Assembly: GCF_040256645.1 (NCBI RefSeq)
Contig: NZ_CP158281.1
Coordinates: forward strand, 2,418,001-2,482,000
DNA from: Brevibacterium sp. CBA3109
GTDB taxonomy: Bacteria > Actinomycetota > Actinomycetes > Actinomycetales > Brevibacteriaceae
Direction of reading: 5' to 3'
Length of the DNA: 64,000 nucleotides
Numbering within the stretch: the stretch's first letter is position 1; every line of letters begins with the position of its first letter. The position numbers and the translations under genes are program-made. Below are positions 38,523 through 47,304 of the stretch, one piece after another. A model generated the notes under the pieces. The model ran no database searches, was not told the DNA's origin, and saw nothing but the letters and a program-made list of their open reading frames with translations.

Positions 38523-38577
38523 CCTGCAAAAGCACACCGCCTGCACTGTGCTTTTGTGGGTTCACGTAGCTGGTGGC
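38523..38577. repeat. 55-bp direct repeat, copy 2
   Basis: Exact copy of 37401-37455. It sits 36 bases beyond the stop of the broken PIMT gene (minus strand) and about 72 bases upstream of the AbiEi/DUF559 start. The hairpin arms here are 38527-38536 and 38547-38556. The 14 bases before each copy are also similar (about 10 of 14). Confidence 0.9.
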
Positions 38578-38613
38578 TGACGAAGTCTACGACTTGCCCA
38601 AGGAGTAACGCGA

Positions 38614-39055
38614 TCAGTCGCGGATGAATGGGACGAATCGATATTGTCCGTGCTGCGTGATGGAGACGTTGTGGTCACCGGATCCGGTGACCACGACACG
38701 CAGCATCACGCCCTGCACCGGAATGACCATGACCCAGCGACGCCCGCGCGCGCTCGATGAGCTGACGGTGACGCTCCACACCAGTCACGCGCCCGCGAGG
38801 GCCGACGAGGACACCGAGGAGAGCGGACGTCCATCCCGAACCGGAACCCAGATCGAGAACGCGGTCACCCGGTCGTGGGCCAAGGAGCTTGAGCATATCG
38901 GCGACCGTGCTCGGCTGAGAATGCATCTGTCCATCGCCGATCTGCAGCGCCACATTGCTGGAGGCGAAGCGTCGTTCATCCTCAGGCAGGAACAATTCGC
39001 GAGGCACCTGGGCGAAGGCCTCGGCGAGTGACTCAGGCTGTCGATCGGTTCCCAT
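38614..39055 (-). pseudogene. pcm: Protein-L-isoaspartate O-methyltransferase with internal deletion and frameshift
   Basis: From ATG 39055 (GGAGG 6-7 bases upstream) the frame gives the N-terminal PIMT: EAFAQVPRELFLPEDERR, IGDGQMHSQPSTVADML (substrate loop), and the SAM-binding motif VLDLGSGSGWTSALLG. It runs into VERHRQLIERARASLG and then off frame, stopping at 38675. The next frame, ending at 38614, gives the genuine C-terminus: MVIPVQGVMLRVVVTG, then SITQHGQYRFVPFIRD. The 60-70 residues that normally join these parts are missing, so about 200 bases were deleted around 38745. The enzyme would repair isoaspartyl residues; this copy cannot work. Confidence 0.8.
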
Positions 39056-39110
39056 GGAGTCCTCCATTCCGGTGTCCACTACGATACGGCCCACCGAGTA
39101 TCGTTGGCCC

Positions 39111-39629
39111 GTGACGAATACAGATCTCCACCGCGCGAAGACCCTCATCGCTTCGATTCCCGACTATCCGGAGCCAGGGGTGAACTTCCGTGACATCTCT
39201 CCCCTGCTTGCAGATGGTGCCGCCATGCGTGCCGTCACCGAGGCGCTCATCGCACCGTTCGAGGGACAGTTCGACATCGTCGGCGGTCTCGAGGCTCGGG
39301 GTTTCCTCTTCGCCGGAACGATCGCGGCGATGACCGGCGTGGGCATTCTGCCGATTCGCAAGGCCGGCAAGCTTCCCAGACCGGCGGCAGCAGTGTCGTA
39401 CTCGCTCGAGTACGGGACGGCCACGATCGAAGGCCCAGACGTTCTGAAAGAGGGCGAGCGCGTTCTGCTCGTCGATGACATCCTGGCCACAGGTGGGACG
39501 CTCACTGCTGCTCAGGCGCTCGTAAAGGAACTCGGCGCCGATGTGATCGGGTCGGCAGTCGTCCTCGAGCTCGAAGCGCTCGACGGCCGCTCGCTGACCG
39601 GGGATGTGCACACAGTCTTCACCGACTGA
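39111..39629 (+). CDS. apt: Adenine phosphoribosyltransferase
   Basis: 172 residues from GTG 39111; the frame is open further upstream but that part overlaps the PIMT gene antisense. Makes AMP from adenine and PRPP. Seen: IPDYPEPGVNFRDISPLLAD, GLEARGFLFAG, RKAGKLPRPA, and the PRPP-binding loop RVLLVDDILATGGTLTAA. Divergent from the broken methyltransferase with only 55 bp between, so promoters overlap. Confidence 0.95.
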   Translation: MTNTDLHRAKTLIASIPDYPEPGVNFRDISPLLADGAAMRAVTEALIAPFEGQFDIVGGLEARGFLFAGTIAAMTGVGILPIRKAGKLPRPAAAVSYSLEYGTATIEGPDVLKEGERVLLVDDILATGGTLTAAQALVKELGADVIGSAVVLELEALDGRSLTGDVHTVFTD

Positions 39630-39865
39630 CGGTTCCACAGACTGACGGCTCCGCCGGCCACCCTGAGCTCCCACACCGAGGCGGCTCAATCCTCGGTCTC
39701 ACTCTTCGACAGAGCGCCCGAGACTCGGATCACGCCGGTCAGATCCGGCTGTCAGGAATGCACAGGCACCTTCACGGCGTTATAAGCTCGCAGAGGCACC
39801 GCCACCGCGGCGCCCGCCAGACCGCAGAACGACAGACCATCAAACCCGTGACGAAAGGCGGCACC

Positions 39866-40687
39866 TTGACGGTTCCCACACTCAAACTCAACGACGGCAA
39901 GACCATCCCGCAGCTGGGCTTCGGCGTCTTCAAGGTCGATCCCGAGGAGACCGAGCGCATCGTCACCGACGCTCTCGAGGTCGGCTACCGCCACATCGAC
40001 ACAGCCGCTGTCTATGGCAATGAGGAAGGTGTCGGCCGCGCGATCGCGAACTCCGGCATCGCCCGCGATGAACTCTTCGTGACCACCAAGCTGTGGAACG
40101 ACCGTCACGGTGCCGAGGAATCGAAGCGCGCCCTGGGCGAGAGCCTCGAGAAGCTCGGCCTCGACCACGTCGACCTCTACCTCATCCACTGGCCGACACC
40201 GGAGAACAACAACTCGGTCGAGACCTGGGAAGCTTTCCCCTCCTACCGCGAGCAGGGTCTGACCACCTCGATCGGCGTGTCGAACTTCGACCACCGCTAC
40301 CTGCCCCAGATCCTCGACACAGGGATCATCCCGACCGTCGACCAGATCGAATGCCACCCGCAGTTCCAGCAGATCGAGACCCGTCCGCTGCTGGCCGAGC
40401 ACGACATCAAGGTCGAGGCCTGGGGACCGCTGGGACAGGGCAAGGTCGACTACGCAGACACCGTCATCGGCGAGATCGCGTCGGCCCATGGCAAGTCCTG
40501 GGCGCAGACCATCATCCGTTGGCACCTGCAGCGCGGACATGTCGTCTTCCCGAAGTCGAACAACCGTGACCGCATGGCCCAGAACTTCGATGTCTTCGAC
40601 TTCGAACTCACCGCCGCCGAGGTGGCCTCCATCGATTCGCTGGAGAACGGCGGTCGCGTCTCCGGTGACCCGGCCGATGTGAACTGA
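39866..40687 (+). CDS. Aldo/keto reductase (AKR5-like, 2,5-diketo-gluconate reductase type)
   Basis: 273 residues from TTG 39866, chosen because AAAGGCGG lies 6-7 bases upstream and the length then fits the family; GTG 39848 is the alternative. Blocks: LGFGVFKVDPEET, YRHIDTAAVYGNEEGVG with the catalytic Asp and Tyr, VTTKLWNDRHG with the Lys, YLIHWPTP with the His, SIGVSNFD, and NADPH-binding VFPKSNNRDRMAQN. Reduces aldehydes or ketones with NADPH; substrate open. Ends at a clear terminator. Confidence 0.9.
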   Translation: MTVPTLKLNDGKTIPQLGFGVFKVDPEETERIVTDALEVGYRHIDTAAVYGNEEGVGRAIANSGIARDELFVTTKLWNDRHGAEESKRALGESLEKLGLDHVDLYLIHWPTPENNNSVETWEAFPSYREQGLTTSIGVSNFDHRYLPQILDTGIIPTVDQIECHPQFQQIETRPLLAEHDIKVEAWGPLGQGKVDYADTVIGEIASAHGKSWAQTIIRWHLQRGHVVFPKSNNRDRMAQNFDVFDFELTAAEVASIDSLENGGRVSGDPADVN

Positions 40688-40711
40688 AGTTCTGACCTGA
40701 CGTTGATCGTT

Positions 40712-40752
40712 CAAGGCCCGTCGCGGAGCATCTTTGCTCCCGGCGGGCCTTG
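40712..40752. terminator. Terminator between aldo/keto reductase and hydroxyacid dehydrogenase
   Basis: Long hairpin, arms about 40712-40730 and 40735-40752, with one wobble and one bulged base, followed on the plus strand by a T-rich stretch (TCGTTTTCT). Serves converging genes. Confidence 0.7.
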
Positions 40753-40779
40753 TCGTTTTCTCTGGCGGGCCTTTTCGCG

Positions 40780-41721
40780 TCAGGTGAGCTGACGAACCGG
40801 CTCCCCCGCCATCCACGCGGCAATGTCCTCGACTGCCTGAGTGAAGAAGATTCGGTACGTGTCATCGGTGACGTAGCCCAGGTGCGGGGTCAGCACGGTC
40901 CTCGGAGTGCTGCGCAGAGGGTGGTCGGCCGGCAGCGGTTCGGTGTCATACACGTCGACCCCCGCGCCGCGAATACGACCTTCTGCCAGTGCGTCTTGCA
41001 GTGCTTCCATGTCAACGAGGCCCGCCCGCGAGGTGTTGATGAAGATGCTCGTCGGCTTCATCAGCGCCAGCTCCTCGGCAGAGACGAGCCTGCGGCTGCG
41101 CTCGCTGAGCTTGTAGTGCAGGGTCACCACATCGGAGGTGGCGAAGAGCTCCTCCTTACTCACAGCATGTGCCCCGACATCGGCTGCACGCGCCGCATCC
41201 AGGTTCTGGCTCCAGGCCACGACGTCCATGCCGAAGGCGGCACCGACACGAGCGACCTGGCTGCCCAGCCTGCCCAGTCCGATGACGCCGAGCCTGTGCC
41301 CGAAGAGGTCACCGCCCACGGTGGACTGCCAGCCGCCGGAATGCATCGCGGCATCTTCGGCTGGGATGCTGCGCAGAACGGAGAGGATGAGCCCCCAGGT
41401 CAGCTCCGGAGTCGCCGAGGCGGTCGACTCGGTCCCGCAGACTGTGATCCCCTGCGCTCGTGCAGCGTCCAGATCGATCGAGGCGTTGACCCTGCCCGTG
41501 GTCACCAGCAGCCGCAGGTCTCGCAGCCGCGACAAACGCTCAGCGGAGAAGAGGGTGCGCTCACGCATGGCGACGACAATCTCGGCGCCGGCCACTGTCT
41601 GCACCAGATCCGCGGTGTCGAGGATCGGACGGGAGACGAATTCGACCTGCGCCCCAAGCGCCTGCCAATTCGCATAGTCTGCCGCCACATTCTGGTAGTC
41701 ATCGAGCACAACGATGTGCAT
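40780..41721 (-). CDS. D-2-hydroxyacid dehydrogenase family protein
   Basis: 313 residues from ATG 41719-41721; upstream extension rejected. Rossmann motif VIGLGRLGSQVARVGAAFGMDV, catalytic Arg in INTSRAGLVD, Glu in YDTEPLPADHPL, and His in LTPHLGYVTDD. The opening MHIVVLDDYQNVA is characteristic of one actinobacterial subgroup. Lacks the SerA C-terminal domains, so it is not a second phosphoglycerate dehydrogenase of that type. Substrate unknown. Divergent from the PH-domain gene. Confidence 0.88.
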   Translation of the reverse strand: MHIVVLDDYQNVAADYANWQALGAQVEFVSRPILDTADLVQTVAGAEIVVAMRERTLFSAERLSRLRDLRLLVTTGRVNASIDLDAARAQGITVCGTESTASATPELTWGLILSVLRSIPAEDAAMHSGGWQSTVGGDLFGHRLGVIGLGRLGSQVARVGAAFGMDVVAWSQNLDAARAADVGAHAVSKEELFATSDVVTLHYKLSERSRRLVSAEELALMKPTSIFINTSRAGLVDMEALQDALAEGRIRGAGVDVYDTEPLPADHPLRSTPRTVLTPHLGYVTDDTYRIFFTQAVEDIAAWMAGEPVRQLT

Positions 41722-41825
41722 GCCTGTCCTTCCATCCTCGGTGCTTTGGTCGGGAGCAGAGCACCGAAGCCGCACGAGTCCGGAGCGGTCCCTGTCTTTC
41801 ATCGTATAGCCGATAGGCTAAGACG

Positions 41826-42389
41826 GTGAGCGCACCGATCATCCTCAGACAACGCAGCGGCCCCATCATCACCATCATCGTTTGGGCGTTCCTCGCACTG
41901 CTTCTCATCGATGCGATCATGCGCGGCTCCTGGGACACCGTCGGAGCGTTCCTCCCACCGCTGGCACTGGTGGGTTGGCTGGTCTTCATCCTTTTGTGGC
42001 GCCCCGCTGTCATCGTCGGGTCCGAGCAGGTCGTGATCCGCGAGATCCTGCGCACCACCACAGTGCCCTTCTCCGACATCACCGACATCAGGCTGAGCAC
42101 GGTCGTCTCCATCTCGGCGATCGCACCGAACGGGGCTGCACGCACATACCGTCCGTGGAATGCGCCCGGGATGCCGCGCCGCAAAGTCGACTCGGGGCTT
42201 ACCGGTGGCACACGACCGGAGTCGGTCGACAACCACCCTGCCTTCGAACTGCTCCGACGCTGGGAGAATCAGCATCAGGACTCGACCACCGCAACCAACA
42301 CCACCGGCACCACCACAACGGTGTGGAACCTCGGCGTCGTGGGCGTGACTCTCGTCCTCATACTGCTCGACATCTTCAGCCGCCTGTAG
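41826..42389 (+). CDS. PH-domain (bPH) membrane protein
   Basis: 187 residues from GTG 41826. Two hydrophobic segments near the N-terminus (PIITIIVWAFLALLLIDAI and LPPLALVGWLVFILLW) are followed by a bacterial PH-like stretch (RPAVIVGSEQVVIREILRTTTVPFSDITDIRL), and a final C-terminal span (NLGVVGVTLVLILLDIF). Such proteins are common in actinobacteria; function unknown. Single gene, with a terminator after it. Confidence 0.75.
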   Translation: MSAPIILRQRSGPIITIIVWAFLALLLIDAIMRGSWDTVGAFLPPLALVGWLVFILLWRPAVIVGSEQVVIREILRTTTVPFSDITDIRLSTVVSISAIAPNGAARTYRPWNAPGMPRRKVDSGLTGGTRPESVDNHPAFELLRRWENQHQDSTTATNTTGTTTTVWNLGVVGVTLVLILLDIFSRL

Positions 42390-42436
42390 CGCTGAAGCGG
42401 TCTCGAGAACCAAGGCGGCCTGAGGGCACAAGAAGA

Positions 42437-42474
42437 GCCGGCCCCGTGGGAGAACGTGAGTCCACGGGGCCGGC
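42437..42474. terminator. Bidirectional terminator
   Basis: Perfect 13-bp arms 42437-42449 and 42462-42474 (GCCGGCCCCGTGG) between the convergent PH-domain gene and the second peptide ABC operon. Confidence 0.75.
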
Positions 42475-42529
42475 GACTGAGGGTGATCGTGGCGATCACA
42501 TCTTTCGGATCAGACGAGGAGTCTCAGGG

Positions 42530-44227
42530 TCACTTCTTGAACCCGATGCTCGTCCAATCGGGAGTTTCGAGCTGACGCGGCCCGAGATTCACAATGTCGT
42601 CCTTGACGCCCCAGACATACGGGGTCGGGTAGAACGGGATCAGGGGCTTGAGTTTCAGCACTTCGGCATCGCCCTCGTTTGCCAGCTTCTTGGCTTCCTC
42701 CTGGTCCAGTGTCGCCGAGGCGGCCTTGAACTTCTCACCGATCGCGTCGCTGGAGATCTTCGAGTGGTTCTGCTCGGAATCGGCCGGGTAGAACAGATTC
42801 GAACCCGAGGAGATCGGGAAGGCTGTGCCCTGCCAGGTGAACGTAGCCATGTCGAAGTTGCCGTTGAGCACGTGATCGGCGAAGTACGCGGCCACCGGGA
42901 CGGTCTCGAGTTTGATCTTGAAGCCGATCTCGTTGAGGTCCTTCATCACCTGCTCCGCGCGCTGGGCATTCGAAGCCGTGTCGGCGGGAACGACGATGTT
43001 GAACTTCAGCTTCTCACCGTCCTTCTCACGGATTCCATCGTCTCCCTCGGCCCAGCCTGCGTCGTCGAGGATCTTCTTTGCCGCTTCCGGATCAAAATCC
43101 AGGCTTCCGTCCGCATTGTCCTGATATCCGTCCTGGCCCGGCATGAAGGTGACGTTGTTGACCAGTGTCACCGGTGCTTCGACAGGCCCGATGGCTGCCT
43201 GGGCGATGGCCTCACGATTGATGGCGTGACCGATCGCGTCGCGGACCTCCTGCTCCTTGAGCGCGCCCTTCTCCGCATTCAGGGTCACGTGAGTCCACTG
43301 CATGCCCTGCGCCTTGAAGATTTCGCCGTCTTCGCGCTTTCCGGCCGTCTCATATGAGTCACCGTCGGTGCCGATGTCGACGAGGTCGATCTCCTTGTTC
43401 GCATAGGCCTGGGCCTGCTGCGCCTGGGAGACGACCTTGAAGATGACCTTGTCCAGTTTGGGTTCCTGGCCCCACCATTTGTCGTTCTTGACCATGGTGA
43501 TGACGCCGGCCTTGTTGTCGACCTTGTCAGCCTTGAACGGTCCGTTCGAGGGCAGCACGTCTTTGACGTAGTCCTTGTTGAACGTTTTGGGGTCTTCTGC
43601 GATCTCATTGGGCACGAAGGCGCCGATGTAGTTGGGCCAGTCGATGTTGGGAGTCTTGAACGTCACCTCGACGTCGTACTTGTCGTCACCGGACTTGATG
43701 CTCTCGATGTCCTCGTAGCCCTTGGTCGAGGCGACCTCGAATTTCTTGTTCTCACCACTCTGCGTCTTCCAGAATGCCTTGTAGTCCTCGACGTCGATCG
43801 GGGTGCCGTCTTCCCAGACAGCGTCTTCGTTGAGCTTGACGTCGATGACGAGCGGATCTTCGCTGGCGATCTCCACGCTCTCGGCGTAGTTCTTATCGAC
43901 TTCCCAGCTGCCATCGTCCTTGATCTTGATCGGCCCACCCAGTGAGGTGCCGTAGAGATTGTTGTTGTCCACGTGCGCGCCGTCAGCGTGGTAATAGTTG
44001 AGGCTGGCCGGGATCTCGGTCATCGGATAGGTGAGCGTTCCGCCATCGGCGATCTCATCGTAGCCGGCCTTCTGGTAGTCAACGGACGGCAAGCCTGAGA
44101 TCTCCTCGTTCGCCTTGTCGCTGTCGACTCCTTTGGAGTCCTTGTTGTCCTGTTGGCAACCGGAGAGGGCCAGCCCCAATGCCGCAGTCGCAGCGACAAC
44201 CACTGTCGCTTTGTTTCTCATCTTCAT
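42530..44227 (-). CDS. ABC transporter substrate-binding lipoprotein, family 5 (second peptide system)
   Basis: 565 residues. Lipoprotein signal with LALSGC, lipid attachment at Cys24. SBP_bac_5 features: YYHADGAHVDNNNLYG, VKLNEDAVWEDGTPIDVEDYKAFW, and EVRDAIGHAINREAIAQ. Lys/Asp-rich mature protein. Last gene of the second peptide-importer operon (B permease, C permease, fused ATPases, binding protein), read on the minus strand. Ligand unknown. Start could be ATG 44221, two codons later. Confidence 0.92.
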   Translation of the reverse strand: MKMRNKATVVVAATAALGLALSGCQQDNKDSKGVDSDKANEEISGLPSVDYQKAGYDEIADGGTLTYPMTEIPASLNYYHADGAHVDNNNLYGTSLGGPIKIKDDGSWEVDKNYAESVEIASEDPLVIDVKLNEDAVWEDGTPIDVEDYKAFWKTQSGENKKFEVASTKGYEDIESIKSGDDKYDVEVTFKTPNIDWPNYIGAFVPNEIAEDPKTFNKDYVKDVLPSNGPFKADKVDNKAGVITMVKNDKWWGQEPKLDKVIFKVVSQAQQAQAYANKEIDLVDIGTDGDSYETAGKREDGEIFKAQGMQWTHVTLNAEKGALKEQEVRDAIGHAINREAIAQAAIGPVEAPVTLVNNVTFMPGQDGYQDNADGSLDFDPEAAKKILDDAGWAEGDDGIREKDGEKLKFNIVVPADTASNAQRAEQVMKDLNEIGFKIKLETVPVAAYFADHVLNGNFDMATFTWQGTAFPISSGSNLFYPADSEQNHSKISSDAIGEKFKAASATLDQEEAKKLANEGDAEVLKLKPLIPFYPTPYVWGVKDDIVNLGPRQLETPDWTSIGFKK

Positions 44228-44287
44228 GAGTTCCTCTTTCCTGTTCTCTGTGTGGTGATCGATGGATGAGTACTGTGTCGGGTTCGT

Positions 44288-46393
44288 TCAGTCCGAGTGG
44301 TCGAGCTCATGGATCCGTTCAGCGAAGTGACAGGCCACCAGGTTCGCCTCCGCCCGCCGAGGCTGGGGATCCTCGTGTGTGCATCTGTCCTGCTCGCTCT
44401 CGGGCAACAGCGCGAAGAGCGGGCACCGAGTGCGGAAATTGCACCCGGAGATCTCGTCGGTCGGGCTCGGAAGGTCGCCGGACAGGAGCACTCGCTCACG
44501 CGATCGTTCGACCACCGGGTCGGGCACCGGAATCGCCGACATCAACGCTCGAGTGTAGGGATGCTGCGGATTGTCGTAGAGATCTTCGGAGGCGCCGAAT
44601 TCGACGATCCGGCCCAGGTACATCACCGCAACGTGATCGGCGATCTGCCTCACGACTGCCAGGTCATGGGCGACGAAGAGGTAGGACAGCCCGAGTGAGT
44701 CGCGCAGGTCCTCGAGCAGGTTGATGACACCGGCCTGTACGGACACGTCGAGGGCCGAAACCGGTTCGTCGAGGACGAGCAGCTTCGGGTTGGTCACGAG
44801 CGCCCGGGCGATGCCGATGCGCTGACGTTGCCCGCCTGAGAACTCGTGCGGATACCGATCGGCCATGTTCGCGTCGAGGCCCACCAGTTCGAGCATCTCG
44901 GCGACGGTGTCAGTGCGCTGTTTGGCCGGGACCTTGTGGACTGTCAGCGGTTCCGCGATCACCTCGCCGACCGGCAACCGCGGGTCGATCGCGGCCATCG
45001 GATCCTGGAACACGACCTGGACGTCCTTGCGCATGGCCAAACGATCGCGCTTGGACAGCTCGGACACGTCGACTCCATTGATGACGATCTTGCCCTTCTG
45101 GGGCGCCACCATCTCGAGAACCTCACCAATGCTCGTAGACTTGCCGCAGCCTGACTCTCCGACCAGGCCGAGGGTTTGTCCCTCCCTGATCTCCAGGTCG
45201 ATGCCGTCGACGGCTCTGACGGTGCCGATCTGCCGTTTGAAAACGGCTCCTTTGAGCAGCGGGAAGTGCTTCTGCAGCCCGGTGATCTCGAGGACCCGTT
45301 CGGCTTCATCGTTCTTCACTCGCTTCTCAACAGGTTCTGGCCGCGGGAAGATGGTGCCGGCGGACAGCTTCCCCGAGGCGATCTCATCGGCCCTGTGGCA
45401 TGCAGCGGCGACGCCGGGCGTGCCATGAACGATGAGCTCAGGCTCGACTTCACGGCATTTGTCGAGGGCGATCGGGCAGCGCGGAGCGAAGGGACACCCC
45501 GGGACCATGTTCGACAGTGATGGCGGTTTGCCCTCCAACGGAACGAGTCGCTGGGTTCCGGCTGTCGCCAGGTTCGGCACCGAGCGCAGCAGCCCGGTCG
45601 TGTAGGGCATCTGCGGGCGGGCGAAGACCTGTTCGACCGGCCCGGTCTCCACCAGGCGACCGGCATACATCACCGCGATGCGGTCCGCGTTGCCCGCAAC
45701 CACACCGAGGTCGTGGGTGATGAGCACGATCGCAGCGCCTGTGATCTCACGCGCCTTCTGCAGGACCTCGAGGATCTGGGCCTGGATCGTGACGTCGAGC
45801 GCGGTGGTCGGCTCATCGGCGATGATGAGGTCCGGATCGTTGGCGATGGCGATCGCGATCATTGCTCGTTGGCGCATACCTCCGGAGAACTCGTGGGGGT
45901 ATGCCCTGACCCGACGTTCGGGCCCCGGGATACCGACGACGCGCAGCAGCTCGATCGCTCTGCTGTGTGCAGCATCCTTCGACAGCGTTGGATCGTGGAG
46001 GAGCAGACCCTCTGAGATCTGTTCGCCGATCGAGTAGACCGGGGTGAGCGCCGATAGCGGGTCTTGGAACACCATGGCGATCTCGGAACCGCGCAACTCC
46101 GACATTGCGTGGTCGTCCATGTCCAGCAGGGAGCGTCCGCGGTATCTGATCGAGCCGCCGATGCGGGCTGTGGAGGGAAGCAATCCCATCACGGCCATGG
46201 ACGAGACTGACTTGCCGGAACCCGATTCGCCGACGATGCCCAGGAACTCACCGGGCATCACCTCGTAGCTGACCCCGCGAACGGCCTTCACATCGCCCTG
46301 AGGATTCGGGAACGTGACGCTCAAGCCCCGGACTTCGAGGATCGGAGCCTGCGCAGGTGGATTGGATTGATCGGTGATGAGAGTCTCAGTCAC
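44288..46393 (-). CDS. Fused two-domain ABC transporter ATPase (second peptide system)
   Basis: 701 residues from GTG 46393, placed by AGGAG 7 bases upstream; it overlaps the end of the permease gene by 8 bases. Domain 1: GESGSGKSVSSM, HEFSGGMRQRAMIAIAI, IIADEPTTALDVT, with the oligopeptide-type C-terminal cysteine region GCPFAPRCPIALDKC. Domain 2: GESGCGKSTSIGE, HEFSGGQRQRIGIARAL, LVLDEPVSALDVS, and CNFRTRCPLF with cysteines near the end. The paired cysteine clusters are those described in Opp/Dpp ATPases. Both sites look complete. Confidence 0.92.
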   Translation of the reverse strand: MTETLITDQSNPPAQAPILEVRGLSVTFPNPQGDVKAVRGVSYEVMPGEFLGIVGESGSGKSVSSMAVMGLLPSTARIGGSIRYRGRSLLDMDDHAMSELRGSEIAMVFQDPLSALTPVYSIGEQISEGLLLHDPTLSKDAAHSRAIELLRVVGIPGPERRVRAYPHEFSGGMRQRAMIAIAIANDPDLIIADEPTTALDVTIQAQILEVLQKAREITGAAIVLITHDLGVVAGNADRIAVMYAGRLVETGPVEQVFARPQMPYTTGLLRSVPNLATAGTQRLVPLEGKPPSLSNMVPGCPFAPRCPIALDKCREVEPELIVHGTPGVAAACHRADEIASGKLSAGTIFPRPEPVEKRVKNDEAERVLEITGLQKHFPLLKGAVFKRQIGTVRAVDGIDLEIREGQTLGLVGESGCGKSTSIGEVLEMVAPQKGKIVINGVDVSELSKRDRLAMRKDVQVVFQDPMAAIDPRLPVGEVIAEPLTVHKVPAKQRTDTVAEMLELVGLDANMADRYPHEFSGGQRQRIGIARALVTNPKLLVLDEPVSALDVSVQAGVINLLEDLRDSLGLSYLFVAHDLAVVRQIADHVAVMYLGRIVEFGASEDLYDNPQHPYTRALMSAIPVPDPVVERSRERVLLSGDLPSPTDEISGCNFRTRCPLFALLPESEQDRCTHEDPQPRRAEANLVACHFAERIHELDHSD

Positions 46394-47303
46394 GGTTGAC
46401 TCCTGAGGTGGGATCGATGGCGTCACGGAGCGCATCGGCCATCAGGCTGATGGCGAACAGCATGAGGACGAGGACGCCTGCGGGAAAGACGAAGAGCCAC
46501 GGACGGGTCACAGCCGCCCCGGAACCCTCCGCCAGGAGTGTGCCGATGGAGACATCGGGCTTCTGGATTCCGAGGTTGAAGTAGCTCAGCGAAGTTTCGG
46601 TCAGGATCGCTGAGACCACGCCCAAAGTGGCATCGACGATGAGGATCGACGCGACGTTCGGAATGATGTGCCGGCTCAGTATCCGTGGAGTGGAGACGCC
46701 CATGTACCGCGCCGCCTTGACGAAGTCACGGTCCTTGATCGCCTTCGTCTGGTTTCTCACAACTTGGGCCATGATCATCCACCCGAACAGGGCGAGGAAG
46801 ACGACGATCGCCATCCACGACAGCTGGCGCAGCATCGGGGCCAGAAGCACGAGGATGAAGAACGCAGGCAGGACGAGGAGCAGGTTGATGAACCACACGA
46901 TGACGACCTCGATGCGGCCGCCGAAGTATCCGGCTGTCGAACCGATGATCGCGGCTAGGAGGCTCGCTGCGGGCCCGGCGATGATGCCGATGAGCAGAGA
47001 CTTCTGCAGTCCCGCCACGGTTTGGGCGTAGATGTCCTGGCCGATGGTGTTCGTGCCGAACCAGTGCTGCGGGCTCGGTGCCTCGTTGAGTGCGTGGATG
47101 TCCTGGTCAGTCGGCGTATAGATGTTGATCGTGTTGCCGAATATTGCGAACAGGACGAAGAACCCCAGCATGATGCCGCCGACCCAGAAGCGCGGGGTCG
47201 AGCGCAGTCGGCCCCAGACCAGGGTCAGACGGGAGGTCGGCTTCGAACGACGAGGCACAACCTCGGTGTCGGCAGTCGTGGAGATCGGAAGATCGGTGGC
47301 CAT
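46386..47303 (-). CDS. Peptide ABC transporter permease (DppC-like, second system)
   Basis: 305 residues with the oppC N-terminal segment (WVGGIMLGFFVLFAIFGNTINIY), the APSPQHWFGTNTIGQDIYAQT block, and the EAA loop DRDFVKAARYMGVSTPRILSRHIIPN; six spans. Pairs with the gene one base upstream of it. Confidence 0.93.
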   Translation of the reverse strand: MATDLPISTTADTEVVPRRSKPTSRLTLVWGRLRSTPRFWVGGIMLGFFVLFAIFGNTINIYTPTDQDIHALNEAPSPQHWFGTNTIGQDIYAQTVAGLQKSLLIGIIAGPAASLLAAIIGSTAGYFGGRIEVVIVWFINLLLVLPAFFILVLLAPMLRQLSWMAIVVFLALFGWMIMAQVVRNQTKAIKDRDFVKAARYMGVSTPRILSRHIIPNVASILIVDATLGVVSAILTETSLSYFNLGIQKPDVSIGTLLAEGSGAAVTRPWLFVFPAGVLVLMLFAISLMADALRDAIDPTSGVNRD

Positions 47304-47304
47304 G

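Noticed and set aside
41882..43357. 491-codon plus-strand ORF
   Set aside because: Runs through the PH-domain gene in another frame, a terminator and the antisense of a lipoprotein gene.
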